Counted from the first letter of the stretch, positions 10,748 to 20,945 are shown. The stretch: 64,000 bases of DNA from Altererythrobacter epoxidivorans (GCF_001281485.1 NZ_CP012669.1:806001-870000); one strand, 5' to 3'. Translations and numbers: made by a program. The notes: generated by a model not told the origin, from the sequence alone.

Positions 10748-10860
10748 GGGTTGCCTATTGCACCGCTCGCGCCTAATCGCAATCGCCATTGGAAGCGGTA
10801 GGTTAAGCTGCGCGGATACGTCCGCATCTGCCGTACCAGAGCATAGTATGCGGAGACTTC

Positions 10861-12321
10861 ATGCAAATCCAGATTAGCGACACCAAGCCCGGCGACATTC
10901 GCCTCCATGCCATCGTGGTGAACGAAGGCGTGAGGCCGACGGGACTCGACGGCGCCATCACCGATGGCGCGGACGCAGCCCGCTTCAAGGGGCGCGCAGG
11001 ACAGACGTTCGAAGGTTTCAGCGCGGAAGGCGGCAAGCTGACCCGTGTCGCGCTCGCTGGCGCAGGCGATGCGAAGTCTAAGGACCGCAAGCTCAATCTT
11101 GAAAAAGCAGGCGCGGCACTGGCTGCGAAATATCTCTGTTCGGGCGAAGCGTCGATGATCCTCGATCTTGGCCAGGCAGGGCTAAGCGCAAGCGATGCCG
11201 GCGCGGTACTGCTTGGTCTGCGTCTTCGCAGCTGGCGTCACGATGCCTACCGCACCAAGCTGAAAGAAGAGCAGAAGAAGTCGCTTTCGAGCGTCATCGT
11301 TGTGAACGCGCCAAAGGGTACGGACGAAGCCCTCGTCGATGCGACTGCTCTTGCAGAAGGTGTAGAGTTTACGCGCGACCTGGTCGCCGAACCCGCCAAC
11401 AAGCTTTATCCGGTCAGCTTCGTGCATCGCTGCGAGAAGGCATTTGCCGGAACCGGTGCCGAGCTCGTCGTGCTCGATGACGACCAGATGGAAGAGCTGG
11501 GCATGGGCGCGCTGCTCGGCGTTGGGCAGGGCAGCGAGCAGCCTTCGCGTATCCTCGCGATCAAGTGGATGGGCGGCAATCCTTCCGATGCGCCCATCGC
11601 TTTCGTCGGCAAGGGCGTGACATTCGACACCGGCGGCATTTCGCTGAAGCCCGGTCCGGGCATGGGCGACATGAAGTGGGATATGGGCGGTTCGGGTGCA
11701 GTCGTCGGCGCCATGCTTGCACTCGTAAAGCGCAAGGCCAAGGCGAACGTCGTCGGCGTTGTCGGCCTGGTCGAAAATATGCCCGACGGCAAGGCAATGC
11801 GCCCTGGCGATATCGTTACGTCGATGTCCGGCCAGACCATCGAGGTGCTGAACACCGACGCGGAAGGCCGCTTGGTCCTTTGCGACGTGCTCACCTGGGT
11901 CCAGCGTGAGTTCAAGCCGGCCCGCATCGTCGATCTGGCGACCCTCACTGGCGCGATGATCATTTCGCTGGGAAGCGAACATGGCGGCCTGTTCTCGAAT
12001 GATGACAGCCTGGCCGGCGACCTGCTCGACGCAGGCAAGCGCACAGGCGACAAGCTGTGGCGTTTCCCGCTGTCGCCGGCATATGACAAGATGATCAACA
12101 GCCCGATCGCCGACATGCAGAATATCGGTCCCAAGGGTGCAGGCTCGATCACGGCAGCGCAATTCCTCCAGCGCTTCATCGAGAATGGCACCCCTTGGGC
12201 GCACCTCGACATTGCGGGAATGGTCTGGGCGGACAAGCCGGGACACACCTGGGACAAGGGTGCCACAGGGTTCGGCACACGCCTGCTGGACGATTTCATC
12301 CGGACCACCGTCAAGGGTTGA
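10861..12321 (+). CDS. pepA: leucyl aminopeptidase (M17)
   Basis: A cytoplasmic hexameric aminopeptidase with a two-metal centre. The 486-residue product contains [15 protein letters not shown] from K251, which supplies a catalytic lysine and a metal-binding aspartate, and the M17 signature NTDAEGRL at 331-338. A PepA-type N-terminal domain occupies roughly 1-160. It is followed after 8 bp by the DUF2256 and holC genes. PepA-holC adjacency is common in proteobacteria. Confidence 0.95.
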   Translation: MQIQISDTKPGDIRLHAIVVNEGVRPTGLDGAITDGADAARFKGRAGQTFEGFSAEGGKLTRVALAGAGDAKSKDRKLNLEKAGAALAAKYLCSGEASMILDLGQAGLSASDAGAVLLGLRLRSWRHDAYRTKLKEEQKKSLSSVIVVNAPKGTDEALVDATALAEGVEFTRDLVAEPANKLYPVSFVHRCEKAFAGTGAELVVLDDDQMEELGMGALLGVGQGSEQPSRILAIKWMGGNPSDAPIAFVGKGVTFDTGGISLKPGPGMGDMKWDMGGSGAVVGAMLALVKRKAKANVVGVVGLVENMPDGKAMRPGDIVTSMSGQTIEVLNTDAEGRLVLCDVLTWVQREFKPARIVDLATLTGAMIISLGSEHGGLFSNDDSLAGDLLDAGKRTGDKLWRFPLSPAYDKMINSPIADMQNIGPKGAGSITAAQFLQRFIENGTPWAHLDIAGMVWADKPGHTWDKGATGFGTRLLDDFIRTTVKG

Positions 12322-12329
12322 ACAGATCA

Positions 12330-12497
12330 ATGGCCCGCATGCGTCGCAAGTCCGATCTTCCATCGAAGATCTGCGCCGCGTGCGGGCTTCCTTTCACCTG
12401 GCGAAAGAAATGGGAGCGCGACTGGGACGAGGTGCGCTATTGCTCCGATCGTTGCCGGCGTAATAAACCAGCGAAGGCAGAGGGGACCGGCGGATGA
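12330..12497 (+). CDS. DUF2256 zinc-ribbon-like small protein
   Basis: A 55-residue basic protein with four cysteines (C15, C18, C38, C42) arranged as CAAC and CSDRC, which should bind zinc. The [18 protein letters not shown] core and following CSDRCR match the DUF2256 family, whose function is unknown. It starts 8 bp after pepA, and its TGA overlaps the ATG of holC (ATGA), so it sits translationally coupled between them. A nucleic-acid-binding role is a guess from charge and zinc motif only. Confidence 0.85.
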   Translation: MARMRRKSDLPSKICAACGLPFTWRKKWERDWDEVRYCSDRCRRNKPAKAEGTGG

Positions 12498-12937
12498 CCC
12501 GTGTGGATTTCTACCAGCTCAGCCGCGATCCGGTGGAACGGGTCGTCGCCATGCTTGCCCGCAAGGTGGCCGAGCTTGGCGAGTGCTTGCTGGTCGTCAG
12601 CGCCGATGTGGAACACCGCAAGATACTGAGCCGCGAGATGTGGCGCAGCGGGGCAGAGGAATTCCTTGCCAATGGCGATGTCACGCAACCAGGGCCCGAC
12701 CGCCAACCCATCCTGTTGTCTGACAGTGCAGGTGCCCTGAATGCTGCCAAGATCGTCATCATGGCGGACGGGAAATGGCGCGACGAGGCACTGCAATTCG
12801 AGCGTGCTCTGCTCCTGTTCGGTCCTGACGAGACCGAAGCCGCTCGAAATTTGTGGCGCGAGCTTGACGGTAACGATCAGGTTCAGCGCGAAATACACAA
12901 GCAGGACGAGCGTGGAAAATGGCGCGCCGGCGCCTAG
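12494..12937 (+). CDS. holC: DNA polymerase III subunit chi
   Basis: The chi subunit links the replicative clamp loader to single-strand-binding protein. The 147-residue sequence opens with [11 protein letters not shown] and includes [18 protein letters not shown] and a C-terminal [19 protein letters not shown] region, which match HolC. The ATG overlaps the stop of the preceding DUF2256 gene. Co-location with pepA is a recurrent arrangement. Confidence 0.9.
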   Translation: MTRVDFYQLSRDPVERVVAMLARKVAELGECLLVVSADVEHRKILSREMWRSGAEEFLANGDVTQPGPDRQPILLSDSAGALNAAKIVIMADGKWRDEALQFERALLLFGPDETEAARNLWRELDGNDQVQREIHKQDERGKWRAGA

Positions 12938-13030
12938 TCTTCGTCGAGCCACCGTTTTAGAGAAACCAACAAGACAAGGCTGCGAAAAGCCCTTCGGTTG
13001 CATCAAATCAATCGCTTGGAGAGTTCGCCA

Positions 13031-13546
13031 ATGCGCGCTGCAACCTGTCTTTTTTCAACTTCGATAATTGGCCTGTCGCTGTTTCTTTCGGCCTGCGGGT
13101 CCGAAAAGTCCGGATCCTTCGAAACCGAGGACGGCGAGCAGGGAACCTATGAAATCGACCAGGCGACCGGTGAAACGACCGCGAGGATAGAGACGGATGA
13201 CGGCACTGCGGTCATGCGCTCGGGCAAGAACGTGGCGATCGACCTTCCCAATGGATTTGCGGTTTATCCCGGATCCGAAGTGGTTTCCAATACCACCTTT
13301 TCCCAAGGCGACACGAAGGGAGCACTGCTCACTTTCGAAAGCGGGGCAGAACCTGTCGAACTGGTCGAATATTACCGCAAGCAGGCCGAGGCAGCGGGTA
13401 TCGAGATCGAGCTCGAACTGAACGTCAACGATGGCATGATGATCGGCGGTTCGGACAAGACCGGGCAGAGCTTTACCCTCAACGCCAACCGCGAAGGCAG
13501 CAAGACTACCGCGCAACTGATGGTGGGCAAACAGCTCTCCAAGTAG
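13031..13546 (+). CDS. hypothetical lipoprotein
   Basis: A 171-residue lipoprotein with a signal sequence ending LFLSAC; C22 is the predicted lipidation site. The mature part starts Gly-Ser and acidic, followed by a compact domain with a long beta-rich segment (AIDLPNGFAVYPGSEVVS) and an AGIEIELEL strand. The layout resembles small secreted proteins of unknown function in sphingomonads. ATG at 13031 has GGAG about 10 nt upstream; an in-frame ATG 33 bp earlier would spoil the signal peptide. Function unknown. Confidence 0.8.
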   Translation: MRAATCLFSTSIIGLSLFLSACGSEKSGSFETEDGEQGTYEIDQATGETTARIETDDGTAVMRSGKNVAIDLPNGFAVYPGSEVVSNTTFSQGDTKGALLTFESGAEPVELVEYYRKQAEAAGIEIELELNVNDGMMIGGSDKTGQSFTLNANREGSKTTAQLMVGKQLSK

Positions 13547-13651
13547 CGTCCACCCGGTTCGTCATCGCTGTCGGGGCTTGCGGTTGCAGGCGCGCAGCGC
13601 TATCGGCGCGCGCAATTCCCCCACATCAGTTTTTCAATCAAGGAAACGAAC

Positions 13652-14074
13652 ATGGCGGTTACCCGCACCTTTTCGATCATCAAGCCCGATGCCACCCGCC
13701 GCAACCTGACCGGCGCAGTCACGAAAATGCTCGAAGATGCCGGCCTTCGCGTCGTCGCATCGAAGCGCATCCACATGACCAAGGACCAGGCAGAAGGTTT
13801 CTACGCCGTTCACAAGGAACGCCCCTTCTTCGGCGAACTCGTCGATTTCATGACCTCGGGTCCGGTTGTCGTCCAGGTTCTCGAAGGTGAAGACGCCGTG
13901 AAGCGCAATCGCGACATCATGGGCGCCACCAACCCTGCCGATGCTGCAGACGGCACGATCCGCAAGACCTTTGCGGAATCGATCGAAGCGAACTCCGTTC
14001 ACGGTTCGGACAGCGACGAAAACGCTGCCATCGAAATCGATTTCTTCTTCGACAAGGATGAAATCGTCGGCTGA
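13652..14074 (+). CDS. ndk: nucleoside diphosphate kinase
   Basis: Transfers the terminal phosphate between nucleoside triphosphates and diphosphates through a phosphohistidine. The 140-residue product has the phosphate-binding K11 in [18 protein letters not shown], and the active-site His117 in [16 protein letters not shown] lies before the ATG. A strong intrinsic terminator follows 30 bp after the stop, so it is probably a single-gene transcript. Confidence 0.97.
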   Translation: MAVTRTFSIIKPDATRRNLTGAVTKMLEDAGLRVVASKRIHMTKDQAEGFYAVHKERPFFGELVDFMTSGPVVVQVLEGEDAVKRNRDIMGATNPADAADGTIRKTFAESIEANSVHGSDSDENAAIEIDFFFDKDEIVG

Positions 14075-14103
14075 GCCGCCGCGCCTCATCTAGAGCTAGA
14101 GAG

Positions 14104-14138
14104 CCCCGTCGCAGCGATGCGACGGGGTTTTTCTTTTG
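14104..14138 (+). terminator. intrinsic terminator after ndk
   Basis: CCCCGTCGC at 14104-14112 and GCGACGGGG at 14119-14127 form a perfect 9-bp stem with a 6-nt loop, followed by a T-rich run (TTTTTCTTTT). It sits 30 bp after the ndk stop. This is the clearest rho-independent terminator in the window. Confidence 0.93.
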
Positions 14139-14238
14139 TCCCAGCGAACGTGTCCCGCAGCCACGGATTCGGCAAATCCGGCAATTTCGTGTATGGATGG
14201 GGACTGGCAAAGGGTCGCTGTTTCCGGGGGAGGGAAAT

Positions 14239-14973
14239 ATGCGCGCTTTGATGATGTTATTCGCGGTAGGCTGCTACTTCGCGTTTTTCGCTACATTTCT
14301 GTATCTTGTCGGCTGGGTCGGCGGTTTCGACTTCATGCCTACGCATGTCGACAAGGGGCCGGCAATGGCGCCTGCGACAGCGGCACTGGTCGATATCGCA
14401 CTGATCGCACTGTTTGGAATTCAACACTCCGCGATGGCCAGGCAATCGTTCAAGGACGGCTGGACCAAGGTGGTCTCGCCGGTGCTTGAACGCAGTGTCT
14501 ATCTGCTCGCCACGATCGCCGTACTGTTCATCCTGTTCCGTTTCTGGAGCCCGATCGAGGGGACGGTCTGGTCGGTGCAGAACGAAACGGGGCGGATGAT
14601 CCTGTGGGGCATGTTCTGGCTTGGCTGGGCCATCTTGTTCATCTCGACCTGGCTACTCAACCATTTCGAACTCTTCGGCCTGCAACAGGCGTGGCTGCAC
14701 CTGCGCGGAAAGGAAGCTGCCCCGCCGCGGATGCGAACGCCGCTGTTCTACAAGTCGGTTCGACACCCGCTCTACACGGGCTTCTTCATCGCGTTCTGGG
14801 CAACACCCGACATGACCTACAGCCATCTGCTCGCTGCAGTCGGCTTCACTGCCTACATCCTTGTCGGCATCGCTTACGAGGAAAAGGACCTGCTGAGGGT
14901 ATTCGGGAACGAATATGCCGAATACCGCAAGCAAGTGGGCAAGATCATCCCGGGCATCGGCAAACAGGGCTGA
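14239..14973 (+). CDS. NnrU/MddA-type membrane methyltransferase
   Basis: A 244-residue membrane protein with about five or six hydrophobic segments. GIQHSAMARQSFKDGW near 61-76 and SVRHPLYTGFF near 173-183 match the isoprenylcysteine-methyltransferase-like superfamily, and the overall order (HSxMAR, then ER-x-VY, then RHPLYTG) resembles methanethiol S-methyltransferase MddA, which makes dimethyl sulfide from methanethiol. The substrate is inferred; NnrU-like and lipid-related roles remain possible. ATG at 14239 follows a strong GGGGGAGGGA site. Confidence 0.8.
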   Translation: MRALMMLFAVGCYFAFFATFLYLVGWVGGFDFMPTHVDKGPAMAPATAALVDIALIALFGIQHSAMARQSFKDGWTKVVSPVLERSVYLLATIAVLFILFRFWSPIEGTVWSVQNETGRMILWGMFWLGWAILFISTWLLNHFELFGLQQAWLHLRGKEAAPPRMRTPLFYKSVRHPLYTGFFIAFWATPDMTYSHLLAAVGFTAYILVGIAYEEKDLLRVFGNEYAEYRKQVGKIIPGIGKQG

Positions 14974-14977
14974 CCTA

Positions 14978-16183
14978 TCAAGCCTGAGACGCGAAGCCGG
15001 CGAGATGGGCGGCATGCGCCTTGTGCTGCCCATTTTCGCTTCGGTCCATTTCTGCGCGCATGGCATTGAGCGCTACTGCACCGAGCGGCAGCCCTAGTTC
15101 GTCATAAAGCCGCTTCATCTCGGCCTGCCAATCTTCACCGAGGCGGTCGAAATCGATTTCGGCGACCGTTCCGTCAAAGGTCGATAGGGCTTGCTCCAAC
15201 CGGCGCTGCCGTAAAGCGATCTTGCGTCGCCATTCGTTCTCGATCCGGTCGAGATCGACTTCGTCCGACTGGATAACCATCTGGTTTGCGACGAGCGAAA
15301 CCGAACTGCGCAAGGTTTCTTCGCTGCAGCGCTTCGAAACGACGAGCTTGGCGTTTGGAAACCTGTCCAACAGAACCATAAGGTCCTCGGTAAACTGCGG
15401 GACCTTCAGCACCCGGGGTCTGTCGGCATTTCCGTGCTGCGCCGCATCGGTTCGCAATATCCGCTCGAATTCACGATAGACCGGCGTCGGATCGCGTGCT
15501 TCGCTGAAAGCGACATATGACGGGATATGCCATTGCGCCTCATAAGCAGAATGGTCGAGCGCGCTGGCAAGCCATCCGAGCTCCTCGTCCGCGCGCGCGG
15601 CTCCGAACGGATGCAGCGAGTCGATCCAGGGGTCGAGCTTCCTCGCCATGAACAGCTTGAATCCGCCCCTCAACGGGCGAAGATCCGGACGTTCGGGGAC
15701 AGGATGCCAGCTGTCGCAGAAGCGGGTCGCACTATGCGCCGGATCTGCCGCAAGCAACCTGTGAATGCGCGTCGTGCCGCTGCGCATCTGTCCGGCGACA
15801 ATGATGGGTGGGGCAATCGGTGTCGAAAGCAAGTCTGGCCGCTTTCGCCACAACGCTCCCAGCGCGAAGCGCTGCTGTATGGCGCGGGTCAACAGGCCGT
15901 AGGCGAAAGCCCGCCCGACTGCATTGAGCCGCGCTTCGCTACCCACCGCATCGCAAAGCTTCTCGAGCCGGAGCCTGAAGTCCTCGACATTTTCTGGCGA
16001 CCTGCCGAAAGTCTCGTCCTCAGCGCGAAACCCCTTCGAGCCGCGCCTGATCAATTCTTCAGGATCGAGCGGAGGAGGGGGAATCCAGCCCTTGTCCCAA
16101 CCGTGGTCCAGAAAACGCGCCAGCCGATCGACAAGCGGCGCTCTTGCCAGGGGATGCGGTCTTGACGGTGCGACCGATGCCAT
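14978..16183 (-). CDS. sulfotransferase family protein
   Basis: A 401-residue PAPS-dependent sulfotransferase-like protein. The 5'-phosphosulfate-binding loop is GQMRSGTTRIHRLL at 131-144, and the 3'-phosphate-binding region is probably LVVSKRCSEETLRSS. The acceptor is unknown; lipid or glycan acceptors are common in sphingomonads. It starts 4 bp downstream of the purN stop, so it may be expressed with the purM-purN operon, although there is no functional link. Confidence 0.88.
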   Translation of the reverse strand: MASVAPSRPHPLARAPLVDRLARFLDHGWDKGWIPPPPLDPEELIRRGSKGFRAEDETFGRSPENVEDFRLRLEKLCDAVGSEARLNAVGRAFAYGLLTRAIQQRFALGALWRKRPDLLSTPIAPPIIVAGQMRSGTTRIHRLLAADPAHSATRFCDSWHPVPERPDLRPLRGGFKLFMARKLDPWIDSLHPFGAARADEELGWLASALDHSAYEAQWHIPSYVAFSEARDPTPVYREFERILRTDAAQHGNADRPRVLKVPQFTEDLMVLLDRFPNAKLVVSKRCSEETLRSSVSLVANQMVIQSDEVDLDRIENEWRRKIALRQRRLEQALSTFDGTVAEIDFDRLGEDWQAEMKRLYDELGLPLGAVALNAMRAEMDRSENGQHKAHAAHLAGFASQA

Positions 16184-16187
16184 CTGG

Positions 16188-17153
16188 TCAGAACTCGTCA
16201 GCGGCGTCGATCAGTTTCGTCGCGCTCTTGGGAGCAACGCTGCGCCAGCTTCGTTCGAGCCAATCCGACACATGGTCCCAATCCACTCCCGATCGGTTGA
16301 GAATGATCCCGATCCAACCACTGGCGCCGTAATAGGCCGGTTTGAAATATGCGTGCGGCTGCGCTTCGACGAGGCCGAGCAATTCGTCCATGCTGCCCGT
16401 TTTCACGAGCAGCGCGATATGCTCGCTGCCATGATGCTGGTCGTTGAAATAGGCGAAGTACTTGCCCGATTTTTCGCTGCCGGCGCGCCAGCCGGGCGAG
16501 CCGTGGCTTTCCCGCTCGTGCGTTTCCGGAAGGGCGAGCGCAAGTTGCCTCACCTTGTCGAGCAGATACGCCGGATCTCGTTCGCGCGAGACGTAGTCGT
16601 TGAGCGTGCGCGAATACAGCTGGTGTTCGGCAAACAGCACCCGCGAGGCAAGCGCTTCAGGCGTGTCGCCGGGCTGGATAGCAACCTTTAGTTGTCCGAG
16701 GATTTCACCATCGTCGAGCTCGGGCGTCACGATGTGGACGCTCACTCCGCCGAACTTGTCGCCCGCCGCAATGGCACGGGCGTGGGTGTCCAGCCCCTTG
16801 TATTTCGGCAGTAGCGAAGGATGGATGTTGAGCATCCGGCCAGCCCACCGGTCCACGAATTCGGCGCCGAGAATGCGCATGTATCCTGCGAGCACGATAT
16901 ATTCGGCGCCCGCATCCTTCACCGCTTGCTCCATCGCGGAATCGTGGTCCGCGCGGCTCATGCCCTTGTGCGGCAGGCTGAAAGTCTCGATGCCTTCAGC
17001 TTGAGCGAGCGAAAGGCCGCCGGCTTCGGGGTTGTTGGATGCAACCAGCACGATCTCGTAAGCGGCATCGGCCATGCGGCTGGCATATAACAGCGCGGCC
17101 ATGTTCGTGCCGCTACCCGAAATGAATACCGCGATCTTCGCCTTGTCAGGCAA
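16188..17153 (-). CDS. purN: phosphoribosylglycinamide formyltransferase fused to a YjbR-like domain
   Basis: PurN transfers a formyl group from 10-formyl-tetrahydrofolate to GAR, purine step three. Residues 1-190 are a complete PurN with ISGSGTN at 11-17, and N109, H111 and D147 at the places of the catalytic triad. Residues about 192-305 form a MmcQ/YjbR-like domain ([19 protein letters not shown], then [14 protein letters not shown] and LIDAADEF at the end). Ordinary PurN proteins have around 200 residues, so the 321-residue size marks the fusion. TTG at 17153 is chosen because GGGAGG lies 9 nt upstream; it overlaps purM by 8 bp. Confidence 0.92.
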   Translation of the reverse strand: MPDKAKIAVFISGSGTNMAALLYASRMADAAYEIVLVASNNPEAGGLSLAQAEGIETFSLPHKGMSRADHDSAMEQAVKDAGAEYIVLAGYMRILGAEFVDRWAGRMLNIHPSLLPKYKGLDTHARAIAAGDKFGGVSVHIVTPELDDGEILGQLKVAIQPGDTPEALASRVLFAEHQLYSRTLNDYVSRERDPAYLLDKVRQLALALPETHERESHGSPGWRAGSEKSGKYFAYFNDQHHGSEHIALLVKTGSMDELLGLVEAQPHAYFKPAYYGASGWIGIILNRSGVDWDHVSDWLERSWRSVAPKSATKLIDAADEF

Positions 17154-18243
17154 GGTGCGTGGCCTCCCAATCGGAAGTCGCGCTCCAGCATCCTTGCGGG
17201 CCGCGAACGGTGCACCCGCGTTCGCCTTCAGTGATCTCACCCACGCGGACCACAGTCTCACCAGCACCTTCGAGGTCGGCCGCGACGCCTTCGACGTCGT
17301 CAGCGTCGACGACGAGCACCATGCCCACGCCGCAGTTGAAGGTTCGGGCCATCTCGACTGGCTCAATATTTCCCTGCGCCTGTAGAAATGCCATCAACCG
17401 TGGCTGCTCCCAGCCAGCGGCATCGACTACGGCATGCGAACCTTCCGGCAGGACTCGCGGGATATTCTCGAGCAAGCCGCCGCCGGTAATGTGCGCAAGT
17501 GCCGCAATCCGGCCCGAGCGGATGACGGGAAGCAGGCTTTTGACGTAAATCCTGGTGGGCTCGATGAGCGCATCGACCAGAATGCGCTCCTGATCGAACA
17601 GGGCGGGGCGGTCGAGCTTCCAACCCTTGTCCGCCGCCAGCCTGCGGACGAGCGAATAGCCATTTGAATGGACGCCCGATGATGCGAGGCCGATAAGCAC
17701 CTGGCCAGGTTTCACCTTGTCGCCGGTCAATTGTTCGCCGCGCTCGACGGCTCCGACACAGAAACCGGCCAGGTCGTAATCGCCAGCCGCATACATGCCG
17801 GGCATTTCAGCCGTTTCACCACCGATCAAGGCGCAGCCTGCCTGTTTGCAGCCATCGGCAATGCCAGCGATCACGCGCTCGGCCACACCGTTCTCGAGCT
17901 TGCCGGTGGCGAAATAGTCGAGGAAAAACAGCGGCTCTGCGCCTTGGACGATGAGGTCGTTGACGCACATCGCGACAAGGTCGATGCCGACCGTGTCATG
18001 CTTGTCGAAATCGATCGCGAGCTTCAGCTTGGTGCCGACGCCATCGTTGGCGGCGACCAGCAGCGGATCCTTGAAACCTGCTGCCTTTGGATCGAAAAAG
18101 CCGCCGAAACCGCCGATCTCGCTGTCTGCACCGGGGCGCGATGTCGCCTTCACCAACGGGCCGATTGCCTTGACGAGGGCGTTGCCCGCCTCGATCGAAA
18201 CGCCGGCATCGGCATAGGTGTACGAAGAATTATTGCCGCTCAT
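17146..18243 (-). CDS. purM: phosphoribosylformylglycinamidine cyclo-ligase
   Basis: PurM closes the imidazole ring of AIR in purine synthesis. The 365-residue protein starts [15 protein letters not shown], has [10 protein letters not shown] near 69-78 and the nucleotide-binding [13 protein letters not shown]. The end overlaps purN by 8 bp, forming a two-gene purine operon, with the sulfotransferase behind it. It diverges from the DUF2066-like gene over 69 bp. Confidence 0.96.
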   Translation of the reverse strand: MSGNNSSYTYADAGVSIEAGNALVKAIGPLVKATSRPGADSEIGGFGGFFDPKAAGFKDPLLVAANDGVGTKLKLAIDFDKHDTVGIDLVAMCVNDLIVQGAEPLFFLDYFATGKLENGVAERVIAGIADGCKQAGCALIGGETAEMPGMYAAGDYDLAGFCVGAVERGEQLTGDKVKPGQVLIGLASSGVHSNGYSLVRRLAADKGWKLDRPALFDQERILVDALIEPTRIYVKSLLPVIRSGRIAALAHITGGGLLENIPRVLPEGSHAVVDAAGWEQPRLMAFLQAQGNIEPVEMARTFNCGVGMVLVVDADDVEGVAADLEGAGETVVRVGEITEGERGCTVRGPQGCWSATSDWEATHLA

Positions 18244-18312
18244 GCCGATCCCTTAGGCAATAGCGCTTGGAATCGCACGAGCATTTCGGCAAAAGGCTGC
18301 TGGTTTTCCCCC

Positions 18313-19593
18313 ATGGCTCTGTCTTTTTCCCTCTCCCGACCGGCTCTCGCACCTTCGCAGCCTGCCTCCCGACTGCTTCGGTGGGTGCTTGCGCTCGGCT
18401 TTCTGGCTGGCGTGGTCGCCGTCGTCTGGGCACAGGTAGAAGGTGATCGCGGTATCGCTCCCGTTGCTTCCAGCAGCGACATCGACGTGACCGGCATCGA
18501 AGTCGATGCAAGCGGCGACACAGCTGAAGAAGCGCGCGAAAACGGGTGGAGAGAGGCACAGAGAAAGGCTTGGGAGAAGCTGAAAGGCCCGGAGATTTCG
18601 GATAGCCAGCTCGAAAGCCTCGTGTCTGCGATTGTCATCGAACAGGAACGGATCGGCCCGAAGCGCTACATCGCGAAGCTGGGTGTCATTTTCGACCGTG
18701 CCCGTTCGTCACGCTATCTCGGCGGAGAATCGCAAGGGCGCCGCTCGGCACCCATGCTGGTGCTGCCTGTCACCATGAGTGCAGGCACTGCGACCATGTA
18801 CGAGGTCCGCAACCCGTGGCAGCGCGCCTGGGCCGAATTCAATCCGGGGACGAGTCAGATCGATTACGTTCGCCCCGCTGGCAGCGGCGGCGAATCGCTT
18901 CTGCTGACCTATGGCCAGACAGGCAGGCGCAGCCGTACGTGGTGGCGCGCAGTGCTCGACCAGTTTGCCGCAGCGGACGTCATCGTGCCTATTGCGGATC
19001 TCCATTATCAGTGGCCGGGTGGTCCGGTCGAAGGAACCTTCATGGCGCGCTATGGCCCCGACAGCACTTATCTCGACGGGTTCAAGCTGACGGCGGACAA
19101 TCCGGCGGAACTTCCGCAGATGCTCGCGCAGGCAGTGCAGCGCTTTGACGGGATTTTCGAGAAGGCGCTTGCTGACGGAAAGCTGCGTCCCGACCCGACC
19201 TTGAGCCTTGGCGCTGGCGGCACGATGGATCCCGGTCTGCAAAGGCTGATCGAGATCGGACGGGCAATGCAGCGCCGCGAAGCAGCGATTGAAGCGGGGG
19301 CTTCGGAAAATCCTGATACTCCTTCACCGAGCGAGACACCGGATCAACCGGCCGTTCTGGCGTCATATGTCGTCCAGTTCGCAAGTCCCGATGCCGGTAC
19401 CATCGACCAGACGCTCGCTGCGGTGCGTTCGACGGCCGGTGTGCGCGGCGCAGTGACGAGCAGCCTTGCGATCGGTGGAACTTCCGTCATGCGCGTCACC
19501 TATGGCGGTTCGCTCGAGCAACTCGCGTCTGCCCTGCGTCAACGGGGCTTCAGCGTGACACAAGGCAGCAACGCGCTCGCCATTTCCCGCTAG
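18313..19593 (+). CDS. DUF2066-like secreted/membrane-anchored protein
   Basis: A 426-residue protein with an N-terminal hydrophobic segment at about 24-44 after a basic N-terminus, so exported or inner-membrane anchored. The middle part (DTAEEARENGWREAQRKAWEKL, split here as DTAEEAREN...WREAQRKAWEKL, then AIVIEQERIGPKRYIAKLGV) matches the DUF2066 pattern. The C-terminal part has a low-complexity linker near 325-345. Function unknown. Proteobacterial DUF2066 genes often lie between purM and hda, as here. ATG at 18313 gives the shortest upstream overlap with purM. Confidence 0.78.
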   Translation: MALSFSLSRPALAPSQPASRLLRWVLALGFLAGVVAVVWAQVEGDRGIAPVASSSDIDVTGIEVDASGDTAEEARENGWREAQRKAWEKLKGPEISDSQLESLVSAIVIEQERIGPKRYIAKLGVIFDRARSSRYLGGESQGRRSAPMLVLPVTMSAGTATMYEVRNPWQRAWAEFNPGTSQIDYVRPAGSGGESLLLTYGQTGRRSRTWWRAVLDQFAAADVIVPIADLHYQWPGGPVEGTFMARYGPDSTYLDGFKLTADNPAELPQMLAQAVQRFDGIFEKALADGKLRPDPTLSLGAGGTMDPGLQRLIEIGRAMQRREAAIEAGASENPDTPSPSETPDQPAVLASYVVQFASPDAGTIDQTLAAVRSTAGVRGAVTSSLAIGGTSVMRVTYGGSLEQLASALRQRGFSVTQGSNALAISR

Positions 19594-19605
19594 GATCGCG
19601 ATCCC

Positions 19606-20214
19606 GTGTCGCAGATCGCTTTACCTTTGGACCTTCGCGGTCGATCGGACCCTGAATCGATTGTCATCGGCAATGCCAATCGTGCCATTTACGAGGCGCT
19701 GATGGACCACGCTGCATGGCCGTTCCGAACGGCGGTGCTGACCGGCCCCGACCGTTCTGGCAAAAGCTTGATCGGCAAATGGGCATCGGGTCAGGGTGTT
19801 GCCGTCATCGACGACGCGGAAAGAGAGGACGAAACCGACCTCTTCCATCGCTGGAATGCGGCACAGGAAAGCGGCGAGCCGCTCTTGCTCATTTCGAACC
19901 GCCAGCCCTGGGACATTTCGTTGCCCGATCTGAGATCGCGCCTGGGTGGTTCGCTGCAGCTCGAAATCGGGACGCCCGACGATGACATGGTCGCGCAATT
20001 GATCGAGTCGATGGCCGCACAACGCGGCCTGTCGCTCTCCGAAGGTGCGACAGCCTATCTCGTGCCGCGCATAGAGCGTAGCTTCTCCGGTATCGAGCGA
20101 TTGGTGGAGGTGATCGATCGCCTGAGCCTTGAACGCAAGACGCCCGCCACCATGTCGGTATGGCGCGATGCCCTCGATCAGATTCAGGGGCCCGAGCAGC
20201 AACGCTTGCTTTGA
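19606..20214 (+). CDS. hdaA: DnaA-homologous replication regulator HdaA
   Basis: A 202-residue DnaA/Hda-like AAA+ protein that promotes hydrolysis of DnaA-ATP after initiation. The N-terminus carries the sliding-clamp-binding motif QIALPL at 3-8; a weak Walker A GPDRSGKS is at 47-54 and DDAERED stands at Walker B. GTG at 19606 places the clamp motif at the extreme N-terminus as in Hda. It lies 12 bp after the DUF2066-like gene and 26 bp before cysE. Confidence 0.88.
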   Translation: MSQIALPLDLRGRSDPESIVIGNANRAIYEALMDHAAWPFRTAVLTGPDRSGKSLIGKWASGQGVAVIDDAEREDETDLFHRWNAAQESGEPLLLISNRQPWDISLPDLRSRLGGSLQLEIGTPDDDMVAQLIESMAAQRGLSLSEGATAYLVPRIERSFSGIERLVEVIDRLSLERKTPATMSVWRDALDQIQGPEQQRLL

Positions 20215-20240
20215 CCGCCGATTGGTGGGAGAAAACTGAC

Positions 20241-20945
20241 ATGTTTCAAGGCCTCATCGCCTATCTGGACTCCATAAGGGCGCGCGATCCTGCGCCGCGT
20301 TCCCGTTGGGAAATCCTTTTATATCCAGGTGCCTGGGCGCTGTTCTTCCACCGAATTGCGCACTGGCTCTTCGAAGCTAAGCTCTATTTCCTTGCGCGCC
20401 TGGTGAACCATATCTCTCGCTTCCTGACCGCGATCGATATCCATCCCGGCGCGACTATCGGGAAGAACTTCTTCATCGACCATGGGTTCACCGTCATCGG
20501 TGAGACGGTCGAGATCGGCGACAATGTCACGATCTACCAATGCGTCACGCTGGGCGGCACCAACCCCACGAACGGCAAGGGGGGCAAAAGGCATCCCACC
20601 ATTCGGGATAACGTCATCATCGGCTCCGGTGCCCAGATCATCGGACCGATTACCGTTGGCGACCGCGCGCGCATCGGCGCAAATGCCGTTGTCACCGACG
20701 ATGTGCCCGAAGGCGCGACGATGATCGGGCTCAAGGCGCGATCGACGCTGGTGCCCGCAGAAGACTGGATCAAGGAATTCATTCCCTACGGAACGCCTTG
20801 CGACGATCCGTGCCAGCCCAGTCGGGATTGCGTAGAAAAGCTGGATGCCGAGCTTAAGGCGCTTCGCGAAGAGTTCGAGGCACTGAAAGCGCAAACGGCA
20901 GCCGATGCCGGCGTTGCGGCCCGTCGCAGCGGGACTGACGACTGA
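20241..20945 (+). CDS. cysE: serine O-acetyltransferase
   Basis: Acetylates serine with acetyl-CoA, committing it to cysteine synthesis. The 234-residue protein has left-handed beta-helix hexapeptide repeats from about 72 to 170 (IHPGATIGKNFFIDHG, VIGETVEIGDN, IIGSGAQIIGPITVG). The catalytic His is probably in FIDHG. It is of the shorter SAT type (EpsC-like) with a charged C-terminal helix. GGGAG lies before the ATG. The stop overlaps the ATG of the DUF2794 gene. Sulfate assimilation genes lie convergent 0.4 kb away. Confidence 0.92.
   Translation: MFQGLIAYLDSIRARDPAPRSRWEILLYPGAWALFFHRIAHWLFEAKLYFLARLVNHISRFLTAIDIHPGATIGKNFFIDHGFTVIGETVEIGDNVTIYQCVTLGGTNPTNGKGGKRHPTIRDNVIIGSGAQIIGPITVGDRARIGANAVVTDDVPEGATMIGLKARSTLVPAEDWIKEFIPYGTPCDDPCQPSRDCVEKLDAELKALREEFEALKAQTAADAGVAARRSGTDD

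Noticed and set aside
17731..18312. Upstream extension of the DUF2066-like gene
   Set aside because: The extension runs antisense through purM and reads as a shadow; the ATG at 18313 starts a good membrane anchor.
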